Assembly: GCA_013697275.1 (NCBI GenBank) | Contig: JACCXC010000100.1 | Location: 1 to 45,560 of the forward strand | Source of the DNA: Actinomycetota bacterium | GTDB lineage: Bacteria > Actinomycetota > Thermoleophilia > Gaiellales > Gaiellaceae | DNA: 45,560 nucleotides | Reading direction: 5' to 3' | Part shown: positions 23,579 to 31,930 of the stretch, piece by piece | How positions within the stretch are numbered: the first letter of the stretch is position 1 | Layout: each line of letters opens with the position of its first letter | The notes under the pieces: model-generated | The model's input: only the letters and a program-made list of their open reading frames with translations | What the model was told of the DNA's origin: nothing | Databases searched by the model: none | Position numbers and translations under genes: made by a program

Positions 23579-24040
23579 CTAGGCCGTGGCGGTGCGGTCG
23601 CGAGTGACCCGCCGGCTGAGCAGGAAGCCGATCCCGACCATGGCGACGCCGAGGACGAAGTGCAGCCAGTCCGACGCCGAATTCATGCCAAGGAAGTTCG
23701 CCGAGCTGTCGTCGTTGCTCCCGCCGAAGAGGCCGTAGAGCCAGAGAACGAGGTACACGACGCCGCCCCAGATGAAGTAGCTCTTCGAGGCAGCCCAGCT
23801 CGCGGCGGCCGCGAAGCCGGCGATCGCGTAGAGGCCGTGCACGGCGTTCTCGAGGATGTTGACGCCGATGATCCCGAAGATCTCGGCCCCAACGCCGTCG
23901 AACGTCGTCAGCCCGTCGTAGTTCGTCGTGATGCCGGGGATGAACCCGAGAATCGTCACGAGCGCGAAGACAGCTCCGAAGAGCATCGCGGCCCGCTGGA
24001 TGTCGGTCTTCTCCCCCGCCATTCCACCTTCACGTCGCAT
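23579..24040 (-). CDS. DUF4383 four-helix membrane protein
   Basis: A 153-aa integral membrane protein with four predicted helices (about 17-35, 55-80, 88-106 and 126-142) and an Arg-rich cytoplasmic tail. The N-V-L-E-N-A-V-H-G-L-Y-like centre (here N61 to Y71) and the W-L-H-F-V-L-G segment near 125 are typical of DUF4383, common in Actinobacteria and of unknown function. ATG 24040 is supported by GGGAGGG about 6 bp upstream. A GGAAC-N17-CGAAT pair upstream resembles ECF-type promoters. A broken second copy follows downstream. Confidence 0.88.
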   Translation of the reverse strand: MRREGGMAGEKTDIQRAAMLFGAVFALVTILGFIPGITTNYDGLTTFDGVGAEIFGIIGVNILENAVHGLYAIAGFAAAASWAASKSYFIWGGVVYLVLWLYGLFGGSNDDSSANFLGMNSASDWLHFVLGVAMVGIGFLLSRRVTRDRTATA

Positions 24041-24077
24041 GCATTCCCTCCCGTTGTCCGTTCAGACGTTCGGACGT

Positions 24078-24104
24078 ATTCGTCTCGATCGCGTGAACGG
24101 TTCC
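24078..24104 (-). promoter_or_regulatory. Possible ECF-type promoter of the DUF4383 gene
   Basis: On the minus strand GGAAC (24100-24104) and CGAAT (24078-24082) are 17 bp apart, about 38 bp before ATG 24040. The -35 matches the ECF consensus; the -10 match is weak. Confidence 0.3.
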
Positions 24105-24145
24105 CCCGACCCGGATGGAACAAACGGAGCGGACGTGGGAGGACT

Positions 24146-24370
24146 TCAGGCAGGCAACGCGGCCTCGTCGCCGGAGCGGCCCATGCGGGCGCGGCATTCG
24201 TCGAGGAGCGCCGAGGCGCGCTCGGTGCCGGCGGGCTCCGTTGCGATCCACCTCTCGCCTTCGGCCAGGAGCTGCCGCACTTCGCCGAGCAGCACGAGCC
24301 GCGAGCCGCCGCCTTCCCGCAGCCGCTCGATGCGCTCGAGCCGGTCGATGATGCGCCGCGCTTCCTCCAT
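24146..24370 (-). CDS. Small charged helical protein
   Basis: A 74-aa protein, unrecognised. It is almost entirely helical in pattern: an N-terminal basic/acidic helix with heptad-like I/L spacing (E-E-A-R-R-I-I-D-R-L-E-R-I-E-R-L), a Gly hinge, then two more charged helices and one Cys near residue 59. ATG 24370 has TAGCCT 6 bp upstream, which supports the start. It lies between the DUF4383 gene and the 418-aa hypothetical gene, all leftward. It may be a small dimeric adaptor, but nothing shows a specific role. Confidence 0.65.
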   Translation of the reverse strand: MEEARRIIDRLERIERLREGGGSRLVLLGEVRQLLAEGERWIATEPAGTERASALLDECRARMGRSGDEAALPA

Positions 24371-24376
24371 GGCCTG

Positions 24377-24382
24377 AGGCTA
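24377..24382 (-). promoter_or_regulatory. Candidate -10 box, leaderless start of the small helical protein
   Basis: TAGCCT, 6 bp, ATG 24370 on the minus strand. Confidence 0.4.
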
Positions 24383-24462
24383 GGAAACGAGAACGCACAG
24401 GGAGGACGCCGTTCGTGCCGAGTTCCGCGCGGCTTCGCGCCGACTTGCGCCGATGGCGAGGG

Positions 24463-25719
24463 TCAGGCCGTCGCGAAGACGCGTTCCGCGATCGACGAGC
24501 CCCGGGGCCGCACGCCGAGCAGCACCTCGTCGAGGTCGGCGACGAGGCCCATGCGCGAGTCGTGGAGCAGCGTCTCGACGAGCGCCCTCCGAACGGCGTC
24601 CTCTGCGCGAGCGCCGGGTCCGTCGCCGTCAAGGAGCGCCCGCAAGGCGGTCACGAGCTCCTCACGCTCGCGCCCGCTCTCACCGAGGAGGACTGCCGCT
24701 CGCATTGCTGCGGCCCACGCGCCCTCCTCGCAGCCGAGCAGCGATTCGAGCGCCTCGCGAAGCTCGTCGGCCCGCACGGGGCCTGCGTGGAAGAGCGCGA
24801 GCTCCCAGCGGTCGAGGGCCTCGAGAACGTCTGCGTCCGCCCCGGCGGCGAGCCGCTCCTGCAGCTTCGCGACGAGGCGCGCGCGGAAAGGATCGAGGCG
24901 CGTTGGCTCGCCGGGGGGCAGTTGCGCAGATAAGGGCGGCACGGGCCGGACGCCGTAGGGCCGCCAATCAAGCCGCTCGAAGAGGACGGGCCCAGCTGCG
25001 ATCGCCCCCGGGGTCGCCAGGCGAAGCGCCGTGACGGCCCGCGACACCTCGAGGGGCGTATCCGGCACGAGGCAGGCCGCGCCGTCGAGCTGCGTCTCGA
25101 GCTCCAGCACGAGCGTCCGGTCGACCTCCCGGCCGAAGTCCCGAGGCAGGAGGCGCGCGGACTCCGGCCACGATGCGGCAAGCTCGCCGCTCGCGGCCGG
25201 GCGTACGCGCAGACCGCGACCGAGCTCGATCGTCCCGCCGGCCGTGAGGCCTACGAGCGGAACGACCGCTGCGTACGCGCGGTTCGCGCCGAAGAGGGAG
25301 CGCTCGAGCTCTGCGTAAGCGCGCTCGAAAGCCTCGTCGTCCCAGTCAAAGCCGCCGCAGTTCTCGGCACTGCGCACGAGGAGCGGAATCAGGATGGTTC
25401 GTCGAAGAGCCTCGTCCTCGCTCGCCCGGTCGCCCGCGTGAGCGCGGGCGAAGATGCCCGCGGCCGGCTCGTCCTTGAGCGCCTGGAGCGCCGTCAGAGC
25501 GTCCTCTCGCAGGCCCAGCCGTTCGGCACGCTGCTCCACGAAGCTTCCGAGGAGCTGCCGGTACTCATAGAGCGTAGGGCGGCCGGGAGCCGCATGCTCC
25601 TCGAGCGCCACGGGAATGTCTGCGCCCCCCTCGAGCTCGGCGCCGCAATCGAAGAAAGCTCCCAGGCAGAAGGCGCGCAGGGCGCGGAGGAGACCCGGTG
25701 AGCGAGGCGCAGAACCCAC
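24463..25719 (-). CDS. Hypothetical protein, 418 aa
   Basis: I do not recognise this protein. It is soluble, acidic and Leu/Ala/Arg-rich. The first 120 residues are helical. About residues 125-160 read C-G-G-F-D-W-D-D followed by a helix and Y-A-A-V-V-P-L-V-G-L, then a beta-rich part with G-G-T-I-E-L-G-R-G-L-R-V-R. That strand pattern is loosely like the N-terminal domains of ApeA/HEPN-type defence proteins, a weak resemblance seen by eye only. The C-terminal 150 residues are again helical and end with a short R-P-R-G-S-S-I-A-E-R segment. Codon use and length indicate a real gene. GTG 25719 is the first start; a later start cannot be excluded. Confidence 0.7.
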   Translation of the reverse strand: MGSAPRSPGLLRALRAFCLGAFFDCGAELEGGADIPVALEEHAAPGRPTLYEYRQLLGSFVEQRAERLGLREDALTALQALKDEPAAGIFARAHAGDRASEDEALRRTILIPLLVRSAENCGGFDWDDEAFERAYAELERSLFGANRAYAAVVPLVGLTAGGTIELGRGLRVRPAASGELAASWPESARLLPRDFGREVDRTLVLELETQLDGAACLVPDTPLEVSRAVTALRLATPGAIAAGPVLFERLDWRPYGVRPVPPLSAQLPPGEPTRLDPFRARLVAKLQERLAAGADADVLEALDRWELALFHAGPVRADELREALESLLGCEEGAWAAAMRAAVLLGESGREREELVTALRALLDGDGPGARAEDAVRRALVETLLHDSRMGLVADLDEVLLGVRPRGSSIAERVFATA

Positions 25720-25802
25720 GGCCGACCGGATACGCGCTGGCGGCCCGGGTTCCTGCTTTTCGAGTACTTGACCGCCGGGCCGCGCGGGTGCTTGCTCCCG
25801 TG

Positions 25803-26223
25803 ATGCGCCCCCTCCTGATGCTAACCCTTACGGCTGCGCTGCTCGCCTTCGCACCCCAGGCGACGCCGGGCGGAACGCCGACGTGCGGCGGGCGTGGAGC
25901 CACGATCCTCGGGACTCCCGGAAACGACACGATCCACGGCACGGGGGCTGGACGTGATCGTCACGCTCGGCGGTGCGGACACGATCTACGCCCATGGCGG
26001 CGACGACATCGTCTGCGCAGGGACGGGCGCAGATCGCGTCTACGGGGCCCGGCTGGGACGAACTGCTCGGCCAGGGCGGGGACGACGTGCTCGTCGGGGC
26101 CGACGGCGGCGACTACCTCTCGGGCGAGACCGCGTCGACGGCGGCCCCGACGCCGACTGCTGCGACGGCGGGCTGGGCACCGACGACGCCACGACCTGCG
26201 AGACCGATTCGGGCGCGCCCTAA
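25803..26223 (+). pseudogene. RTX-like calcium-binding repeat protein, frameshifted three times
   Basis: From ATG 25803 the frame gives a signal peptide and then I-L-G-T-P-G-N-D-T-I-H-G, the start of a hemolysin-type G-G-x-G-x-D repeat. The repeats continue only by changing frame. After the G run at about 25943-25947 comes T-L-G-G-A-D-T-I-Y-A-H-G-G-D-D-I-V. After the G run at about 26044-26047 comes L-L-G-Q-G-G-D-D-V-L-V-G. After about 26125-26131 the frame returns to D-G-G-P-D-A-D-C-C-D-G-G. Each change is explained by one base (two extra G, one missing G), so it is a recent pseudogene or three sequencing errors. If intact it would be a secreted protein of about 140 aa. The TAA overlaps the stop of the convergent sigma gene. 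Confidence 0.75.
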
Positions 26224-26783
26224 GCGGCAGCGGCCGAGCGGGACGGCTCCGCAAGCGCGTCGCGCAGGCGGGCGAGACCGGCGAACGTTCGCGTCTTCAC
26301 CGTGCCGAGCGGGATGCCGAGTCGCGCAGAAACCTCGCGCTGCGTCAGCCCTCCGAAGTAAGCAAGCGCGAGTGCTTGGCGCTCGCGCTCGGGGAGCGCA
26401 GCAAGGGCGGCTCGCACACGCGCGCGCTCGACTCCGTCCGGCGACGCGTCCTCCGCCCCGACGAGCGTCAACTCATCGAGCGGCCCGGCTGACCGGCGGT
26501 TCTCTCTGCGCACCAGGTCGACCGCGCGCCGGTGCACTAGCATCAGAACCCAGGCTTGGGCGCTTCCTTGGCGCGCCGAGTAACGTTGGGACGCCCGCCA
26601 AACCGAGAGGAACGCGTCCTGCACGGCATCTTCGGCCAGGGCAGGGTCTCGGAGGACGCGAAGCGCGAGCCCGTAGGCCGGGCCCGCGAGCCGGTCGTAC
26701 AGCTCGCCGAAAGCCGCGCGGTCACCGGAGGCGATCGACGCTAGGAGCTCCTCCTCGGCCCGGACGGGGTGGCGGGTTTCCAT
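26220..26783 (-). CDS. ECF RNA polymerase sigma factor
   Basis: A 187-aa extracytoplasmic-function sigma factor. The sigma-2 domain spans about residues 20-92, with A-F-x-E-L-Y-D, E-D-A-V-Q-D-A-F-L-S-V-W-R and A-W-V-L-M-L-V-H-R-R-A-V-D. Sigma-4 covers about 122-174 with the helix-turn-helix L-T-Q-R-E-V-S-A-R-L-G-I-P-L-G-T-V-K-T-R. The pattern resembles SigK-type ECF factors. No anti-sigma gene is adjacent, since nei lies upstream and the RTX remnant downstream. It has its own clear promoter; the start codon lies only about 8 bp after the -10, so the mRNA is nearly leaderless. Confidence 0.93.
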   Translation of the reverse strand: METRHPVRAEEELLASIASGDRAAFGELYDRLAGPAYGLALRVLRDPALAEDAVQDAFLSVWRASQRYSARQGSAQAWVLMLVHRRAVDLVRRENRRSAGPLDELTLVGAEDASPDGVERARVRAALAALPERERQALALAYFGGLTQREVSARLGIPLGTVKTRTFAGLARLRDALAEPSRSAAAA

Positions 26784-26791
26784 GCGGCCGA

Positions 26792-26821
26792 ACGATACGC
26801 CTTCTGTCCGGCTTTTGTCAA
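26792..26821 (-). promoter_or_regulatory. Promoter of the ECF sigma gene
   Basis: On the minus strand TTGACA (26816-26821) and TATCGT (26792-26797) are separated by 18 bp. ATG 26783 follows 8 bp after the -10. This is one of the best housekeeping-type promoters in the window, in a locally AT-rich stretch. Confidence 0.7.
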
Positions 26822-26829
26822 ATATCTGT

Positions 26830-27606
26830 TCAGAGTTTGTTCGAGCGGATACGGAGACGCCGGGGCTCCCGAGGGCCCGCCTGGCAGGACGGGCACCAGA
26901 AGGCCGTCCGCGCGTCGTCGCCCTGGCGCCACGCGTCGATCAGCGCGTTGCAGCGTCGGCAGGGGAGGCCCACGCGCCCGTAGACTAGGTGACGCTGCCG
27001 CCGCGTCGCACGCATCGCGCGGGAGGTCTCGTCCAGGACCCTCCGCAGCTCCTCGTCGGAGACTTCGTGGAGACGAGACCACGGCGATTGCCCTGCGAGG
27101 AAGAGCCCCTCCGCCTTCCACATGTTCCCGATCCCTGCGACCAGGCGCTGGTCGAGCAGCGCATCGCCGACCTCCCGCTCCTTATCCGTGGCGCGCAGGC
27201 GGGCGACCATCCCGTCGAGATCGGGTGGGTCGAGCATGACGTCCGGCCCGAGCCGCTCGACTTGGGGGTGGCGGCGGGCGAGCTGGAGGACGGCCCCGTT
27301 CCAAAGGACTCCCTGGTGCTCGCGCCCGCGCAGGACGAGCCAGGGTCTCCCGCGCACGTCCGCACCGGAAGGACGGATCCCCCAGCGGCCGGTCATTCGC
27401 AGGTGGCTGCGCAGGACGAGGCCGCCCTCGAACGTGAGGAGGAGGTTCTTCCCGACCGCCTTGACACCCTCGAGCCGCTTGCCGTCGATCTCCTCGGCGA
27501 TCCGAAGCACCTGGGCACGTGGGTGATGTGCCTCGACGGCCAGGGTCTCCCCCACGAGGGGCTGGAGCCGTGCGGCCGCCCGGTGGAGCGAGTCACCCTC
27601 AGGCAC
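26830..27606 (-). CDS. nei: Fpg/Nei family DNA glycosylase (endonuclease VIII type)
   Basis: A 258-aa bifunctional glycosylase/AP lyase removing oxidised bases. After Met removal the catalytic N-terminal Pro-Glu (P2-E3 in P-E-G-D-S) is exposed, as needed for the Schiff-base reaction. The helix-two-turn-helix has Q-R-L-V-A-G-I-G-N-M-W-K-A-E. A C-terminal zinc finger carries C216, C219, C238 and C241. P-E-G-D-S/T is typical of Nei rather than Fpg. GTG 27606 overlaps the lhr stop by 8 bp, so the two are co-translated. The lhr-nei pair also occurs in mycobacteria. Confidence 0.93.
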   Translation of the reverse strand: MPEGDSLHRAAARLQPLVGETLAVEAHHPRAQVLRIAEEIDGKRLEGVKAVGKNLLLTFEGGLVLRSHLRMTGRWGIRPSGADVRGRPWLVLRGREHQGVLWNGAVLQLARRHPQVERLGPDVMLDPPDLDGMVARLRATDKEREVGDALLDQRLVAGIGNMWKAEGLFLAGQSPWSRLHEVSDEELRRVLDETSRAMRATRRQRHLVYGRVGLPCRRCNALIDAWRQGDDARTAFWCPSCQAGPREPRRLRIRSNKL

Positions 27607-30600
27607 GCAGAACGGCCCGCCGGGGGCCGGCGAGGAAGCCGGCCTCGACGAGAAGTGGCAGCACGGTCGACTCGGCGACCGGCTCTCCGTCGAAGCGCTC
27701 GACAGCGAGACGCTTAGCCCCGCTCGTTCGGACGTGCTCGACAAGGGCGGCGAGGGCGGAGCGGAGCCACCCCTCCTCGGGATCGCGCAACGGGACGAGC
27801 GAGCGGCCGCCGCGCTCGACGAAGAGGGTTGCCTCGCCGCCGAGGAGGATGACGTGCGCGCCCGCGACGCGGGCGGCCCGGGCTCCCGCCCGTTTCGGCC
27901 AGGGGAGCGCCGCCCCGTACGGCTGGGCCGGGTCAGCCGCCGGAAGGACGAGGGGCGCCTCGCCGCCCGTCTTGTCACGCAGTCGTTCGACCGCTCCCGG
28001 CAGCGCGAACTGCGCTCCGCCGAGGCCCTGGACGAAATAGCCACGCCGGCAGACACCCAGGGTCTCCAGCTTGCGAAGCTCCTGGTAGACGCGGCCGTAG
28101 CCGCCGGGGACGCCTTCGGCGCGCACGCCGTCGCGCGTCACGATGCCCTGGCGCTCGAGCAGGAGCTCGGCGAGCGCGCGAGGGTCGATCTCGCCGGCAA
28201 AGAGCCGTTCCGTGGTCGACCAACGGCCTTGAGTGGCCGTGATCGCGTTCGAGCGCTGCCGCGAGAAGCGGCGCTGGCGTCGCTCCGGCCGCGGTGTCTG
28301 GAAGCGCCGGCTCGCACGGAGCGGCTGCCAGGCGTCGTTCGTCACCTCGCCGGCCCAGACCAGGTCCCAGAGCGCCGGAAGCGCGACCGCCGACTCGAGC
28401 TTGGTCTCGTTCAGGAGGTCGTACCAAAAGAGCGCGCCACGCTCGAGCGCCCCGCGGATCGCCGCATGTGCCTCCTCCTCCGGCGGCGGGAGCGCACCCG
28501 GCCGGCCGAGCGCAGGGGCGTCCTCACGGAAGAAGAGCGCAACGCGTTCGAGGCCCGCGCCCACCCAGACGATCTCGCCCGAAGCGCTGAGCTGATCGAG
28601 CTCGGCCGGGCGGTACCCCGGGACGCGGCGCGGCAGCAGGTCCGACTCCCAGAGCGAAACCGGCAAGGAGAGGCCCTGGAGAGGGACGAGTGCCTCGCGC
28701 AGGGTGGCGCGGCGGTCGACCCCCTGCCAGGCGGGCAGGAACCGCGCGAGCGCGGCCGGATCGACCGGCTCGACCTGCTTGCGCAGCCGGGCCAGACTTG
28801 CGCGGCGAAGGCGGCGCAAGACCTCGGGGTCGCACCACTCACGCTCCGTGCCGCCGGGGCGAAGCTCGCCGCGGACGAGCCTGCCGTCGCGCTCGAGCGC
28901 CGAGAGCTCCGCCTCGGCCCGCTCGGGAGCGAGCGCGAAGCGATCCGCCGCTTCGGCCGTCGTGAACGGCCCGCGTCCACGGGCGAAGCGAACGAGGAGT
29001 GACGCGAGCGGAGCCTCGCCTGCCTCGAGGAAGGCATCCGGAAGGCCGGCGGGCGGCATCGCACCGAGCGCGTCGCGGTAGCGGCCCGCATCCTCGGCGG
29101 CGATCAGGCGCTCCTCGCCCCCGACGCGAACGGGGACGGCGCGTCGCTCCTCGACGAGGGGCTCCGCGAGGGCGGGCTCATACTCACCGGGCCGCAGGTC
29201 GCCACGCCGCAACAGCAGGTCGTGCAGCTGATCGGCGGAACGCGGCTCGCCGCGCAGCTCTTCCTCGACGTGCTGGACGGCCTCGGCGTCCAAGAGGTCG
29301 CGGAGCTCTTCCTGGCCGAGGAGCTCCTTCAGGAGGTCCCGGTCGAGCGCGAGCGCCTGGGCCCGGCGCTCGGCCATCGGCGTGTCGTCCTCGTACATGT
29401 AGGTCGCGACGTAGTCGAAGAGGAGCGAGGAGGCGAAAGGAGAGGCGGTCGGCGTCTCCACGTCGACGAGATCGACGCGCCGCGCCTGCAGGTCGCCGAG
29501 CAGGCGGCGAAGCGACGGCAGATCGAACACATCCTGGAGGCATTCGCGGTAGGTCTCGAGGACGACGGGGAACTCGGCGTAGCGGCGTGCCACTTGGAGC
29601 AGCGACTGCGCCTTCAGGCGCTGCTGCCAGAGTGGAGTTCGCTGCCCCGGACGCCGCCGGGGGATGAGGAGCGCGCGGGCGGCGTTCTCGCGGAAGCGCG
29701 CGCCGAAGAGCGCCGTTCCCCCGAGCTCGGCCACTACCAGGTCGTCGAGCTCGGCCGGCGCAATGAGGAGGTCTTCGGTCGCGGGCGGGGCGTCGGCGTC
29801 GGGTAGGTGCAGCGCGATCCCGTCGTCCGACCAGATCGAGCTCACCTCGAGGCCGAGCGCATCTCGTAGGCGGGCCGTCAGCGCGAGCGACCACGGCGCG
29901 TGAACCCGGGCGCCGAAGGGTGTCAGGATGCAGACGCGCCAGTCGCCGATCTCGTCGCGGAAACGCTCGACGACGACCGTCCTGTCGGAAGGGACGGCCC
30001 CCGTCGCCGCTTCCTGGTCGCGCAAGAAGGTGACGAGGTTCCGGGCGGCAAGCGCGTCGAGCGAGTGCTCCTCGCGGAGGCGAGTCACCGCGCGCGCGTC
30101 ATCGAGCGCGACGATCTCGCGCGCCGTCTGGCCGAGTGCCGCGCCCAGCTCGTACGGGCGACCGATGCCTTCGCCCTTCCAGAAGGGCACGGTGCCCGGA
30201 ACGCCCGGGGCGGGCGAGACGAGCACGCGGTCGCGCGTGATCTCCTCGATCCGCCAGGTCGAGGCTCCGAGCATGAACGTCTGACCCGACCGAGCCTCGT
30301 AGACCATCTCCTCGTCGAGCTCGCCGACGCGCCCGCCGCCCCCGATCAGGTACACGCCGAACAGGCCGCGGTCGGGGATCGTTCCTGCGTTGGTGACCGC
30401 GAGTCGCCGGGCGCCCTCGCGCCCTCGCACGAATCCGCGCACCCGGTCCCACGTGATCCGGGGACGAAGCTCTGCGAACTCCTCGGACGGATAGCGGCCG
30501 GCCAGCATGTCGAGGACGTTCTCGAGCTGCTGGCGCGAGAGGTCGCGAAAGGGGTAGGCGCGACGTACGAGTTCGTTGAGCTCGTCGACCGAGATCTCCT

Positions 30601-31849
30601 CCTGCGCGGAGATCGCCACGATCTGCTGAGCGAGAACGTCGAGCGGATTCTTCGGAATTCGTGTCTCCTCGATCGCGCCCTCGCGCATCCGCTTCACGAC
30701 CACGGCGCACTCGAGAAGGTCGGCGCGAAACTTCGGGAAGATGCGGCCCTTCGACGGCTCGTTCAGCCGGTGACCCGCGCGCCCGACGCGCTGGAGCCCT
30801 GAGGCTACCGACTTCGGCGACTCGACCTGCACGACGAGGTCCACTGCGCCCATGTCGATCCCGAGCTCGAGCGAGGAGGTGGCGACGAGGCACGGAATGT
30901 CGCCCCGCTTCAGGAGCTCCTCCACCTCGAGTCGCTGCTCGCGCGCGAGCGAGCCATGGTGCGCACGCGCGACCTCGATCTCGGCGAGCTCGTTCAACCG
31001 AAGCGCGAGGCGCTCGGCCAGGCGTCGGTTGTTCACGAAGACGATCGTCGAGCGGTGCGCCTCGACGAGCTCGAGAAGCTTCGGGTAGATGGACGGCCAG
31101 ATCGACCGGCCTCCCCCCTCGGCGCCGGTGCCGGGGATGGGGGTTCCGTCCGAGCTCGCGTCCGGCTCCCGCATGTCCTCGAGCGGCACGACGACCTCGA
31201 GGTCGAGCTCCTTCGCGCGGCCCGCGTCGACGAGCTCGATCGGCCGACCGCCAGAGACGAAGCGTCCGATCTCGTCCATCGGCCGCTGCGTCGCCGACAG
31301 GCCGATCCGCTGCACGGGCCCGGCGGTCAGGCGTTCGAGGCGCTCGACGGAGAGAGCCAGATGGGCGCCCCGCTTCGTACCCGCGACCGCGTGCACCTCG
31401 TCGAGGATCAGGAAACGGACGGTCGTCAGGATCGCCTGCGCCTGCGAGGTCAGCATGAGGAAGAGCGATTCGGGCGTGGTTATCAGGATGTCGGGCGGCG
31501 TGCGCAGCATCTGCGCGCGCTCCTTCGGCGGCGTGTCGCCCGTCCGGACGCCGACGGAGAGCTTCGACCCGATTCCCGCGAGCGGACCGCGCAGGTTCCG
31601 CTCCACGTCGTAGTTGAGCGCCTTGAGGGGGCTGACGTAGAGAACCTGGGTCCCCTCGCCGGGCCTAGCCTGGTCGAGCGCCCAGAGGAAGGCGGCGAGC
31701 GTCTTTCCCGACCCGGTGGGCGCCTGGATGAGCGTGTTCGCGCCGGAGGCGATCGCCGGCCAGCCGCGCTCCTGCGCAGGCGTCGGGGCGTCGAACGTCC
31801 CCTCGAACCAGGCGCGTACCGCCGGACTGAACGGAGCGAGGGCGGCCAC
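27599..31849 (-). CDS. lhr: Lhr-family ATP-dependent helicase (long form)
   Basis: A 1416-aa superfamily 2 helicase acting on DNA or DNA:RNA hybrids in repair. Motif I is A-P-T-G-S-G-K-T at 43-50, motif Ia includes Y-V-S-P-L-K-A-L, motif II is D-E-V-H at 150-153 and motif III is S-A-T-Q. Motifs IV-VI include V-F-V-N-N-R-R, V-A-T-S-S-L-E-L-G-I-D and Q-R-V-G-R-A-G-H. The Lhr-Core winged-helix and beta-barrel regions follow to about 860, then the long Lhr C-terminal region. GTG 31849 has TAGCCT 6 bp upstream. The gene drives nei through an overlapping stop/start, which suggests the helicase and glycosylase work in one repair process. Confidence 0.95.
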   Translation of the reverse strand: MAALAPFSPAVRAWFEGTFDAPTPAQERGWPAIASGANTLIQAPTGSGKTLAAFLWALDQARPGEGTQVLYVSPLKALNYDVERNLRGPLAGIGSKLSVGVRTGDTPPKERAQMLRTPPDILITTPESLFLMLTSQAQAILTTVRFLILDEVHAVAGTKRGAHLALSVERLERLTAGPVQRIGLSATQRPMDEIGRFVSGGRPIELVDAGRAKELDLEVVVPLEDMREPDASSDGTPIPGTGAEGGGRSIWPSIYPKLLELVEAHRSTIVFVNNRRLAERLALRLNELAEIEVARAHHGSLAREQRLEVEELLKRGDIPCLVATSSLELGIDMGAVDLVVQVESPKSVASGLQRVGRAGHRLNEPSKGRIFPKFRADLLECAVVVKRMREGAIEETRIPKNPLDVLAQQIVAISAQEEISVDELNELVRRAYPFRDLSRQQLENVLDMLAGRYPSEEFAELRPRITWDRVRGFVRGREGARRLAVTNAGTIPDRGLFGVYLIGGGGRVGELDEEMVYEARSGQTFMLGASTWRIEEITRDRVLVSPAPGVPGTVPFWKGEGIGRPYELGAALGQTAREIVALDDARAVTRLREEHSLDALAARNLVTFLRDQEAATGAVPSDRTVVVERFRDEIGDWRVCILTPFGARVHAPWSLALTARLRDALGLEVSSIWSDDGIALHLPDADAPPATEDLLIAPAELDDLVVAELGGTALFGARFRENAARALLIPRRRPGQRTPLWQQRLKAQSLLQVARRYAEFPVVLETYRECLQDVFDLPSLRRLLGDLQARRVDLVDVETPTASPFASSLLFDYVATYMYEDDTPMAERRAQALALDRDLLKELLGQEELRDLLDAEAVQHVEEELRGEPRSADQLHDLLLRRGDLRPGEYEPALAEPLVEERRAVPVRVGGEERLIAAEDAGRYRDALGAMPPAGLPDAFLEAGEAPLASLLVRFARGRGPFTTAEAADRFALAPERAEAELSALERDGRLVRGELRPGGTEREWCDPEVLRRLRRASLARLRKQVEPVDPAALARFLPAWQGVDRRATLREALVPLQGLSLPVSLWESDLLPRRVPGYRPAELDQLSASGEIVWVGAGLERVALFFREDAPALGRPGALPPPEEEAHAAIRGALERGALFWYDLLNETKLESAVALPALWDLVWAGEVTNDAWQPLRASRRFQTPRPERRQRRFSRQRSNAITATQGRWSTTERLFAGEIDPRALAELLLERQGIVTRDGVRAEGVPGGYGRVYQELRKLETLGVCRRGYFVQGLGGAQFALPGAVERLRDKTGGEAPLVLPAADPAQPYGAALPWPKRAGARAARVAGAHVILLGGEATLFVERGGRSLVPLRDPEEGWLRSALAALVEHVRTSGAKRLAVERFDGEPVAESTVLPLLVEAGFLAGPRRAVLRA

Positions 31850-31855
31850 GATTTC

Positions 31856-31861
31856 AGGCTA
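31856..31861 (-). promoter_or_regulatory. Candidate -10 box, leaderless start of lhr
   Basis: TAGCCT, 6 bp, GTG 31849 on the minus strand. The box lies 14 bp from a 42-bp palindrome. Confidence 0.45.
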
Positions 31862-31874
31862 CCGGCGGCAGATC

Positions 31875-31916
31875 GGCACCCGGGCCGCGCTCGTCGACGA
31901 GCGCGGCCCGGGTGCC
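31875..31916. terminator. 42-bp perfect palindrome, probable terminator
   Basis: Two 21-bp halves are perfect reverse complements, centred at 31895/31896, with no spacer. It lies 15 bp past the stop of the M14 carboxypeptidase gene and just upstream of the lhr promoter. A GC hairpin terminator is the simplest role; there is no U tract. Confidence 0.75.
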
Positions 31917-31930
31917 GTAGCGCTGATGCC

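Noticed and set aside
25803-26223. Programmed ribosomal frameshifting in the RTX-like gene
   Set aside because: Three shifts in different directions at unrelated short G runs, with no slippery-site plus pseudoknot arrangement, fit mutation or sequencing error better.
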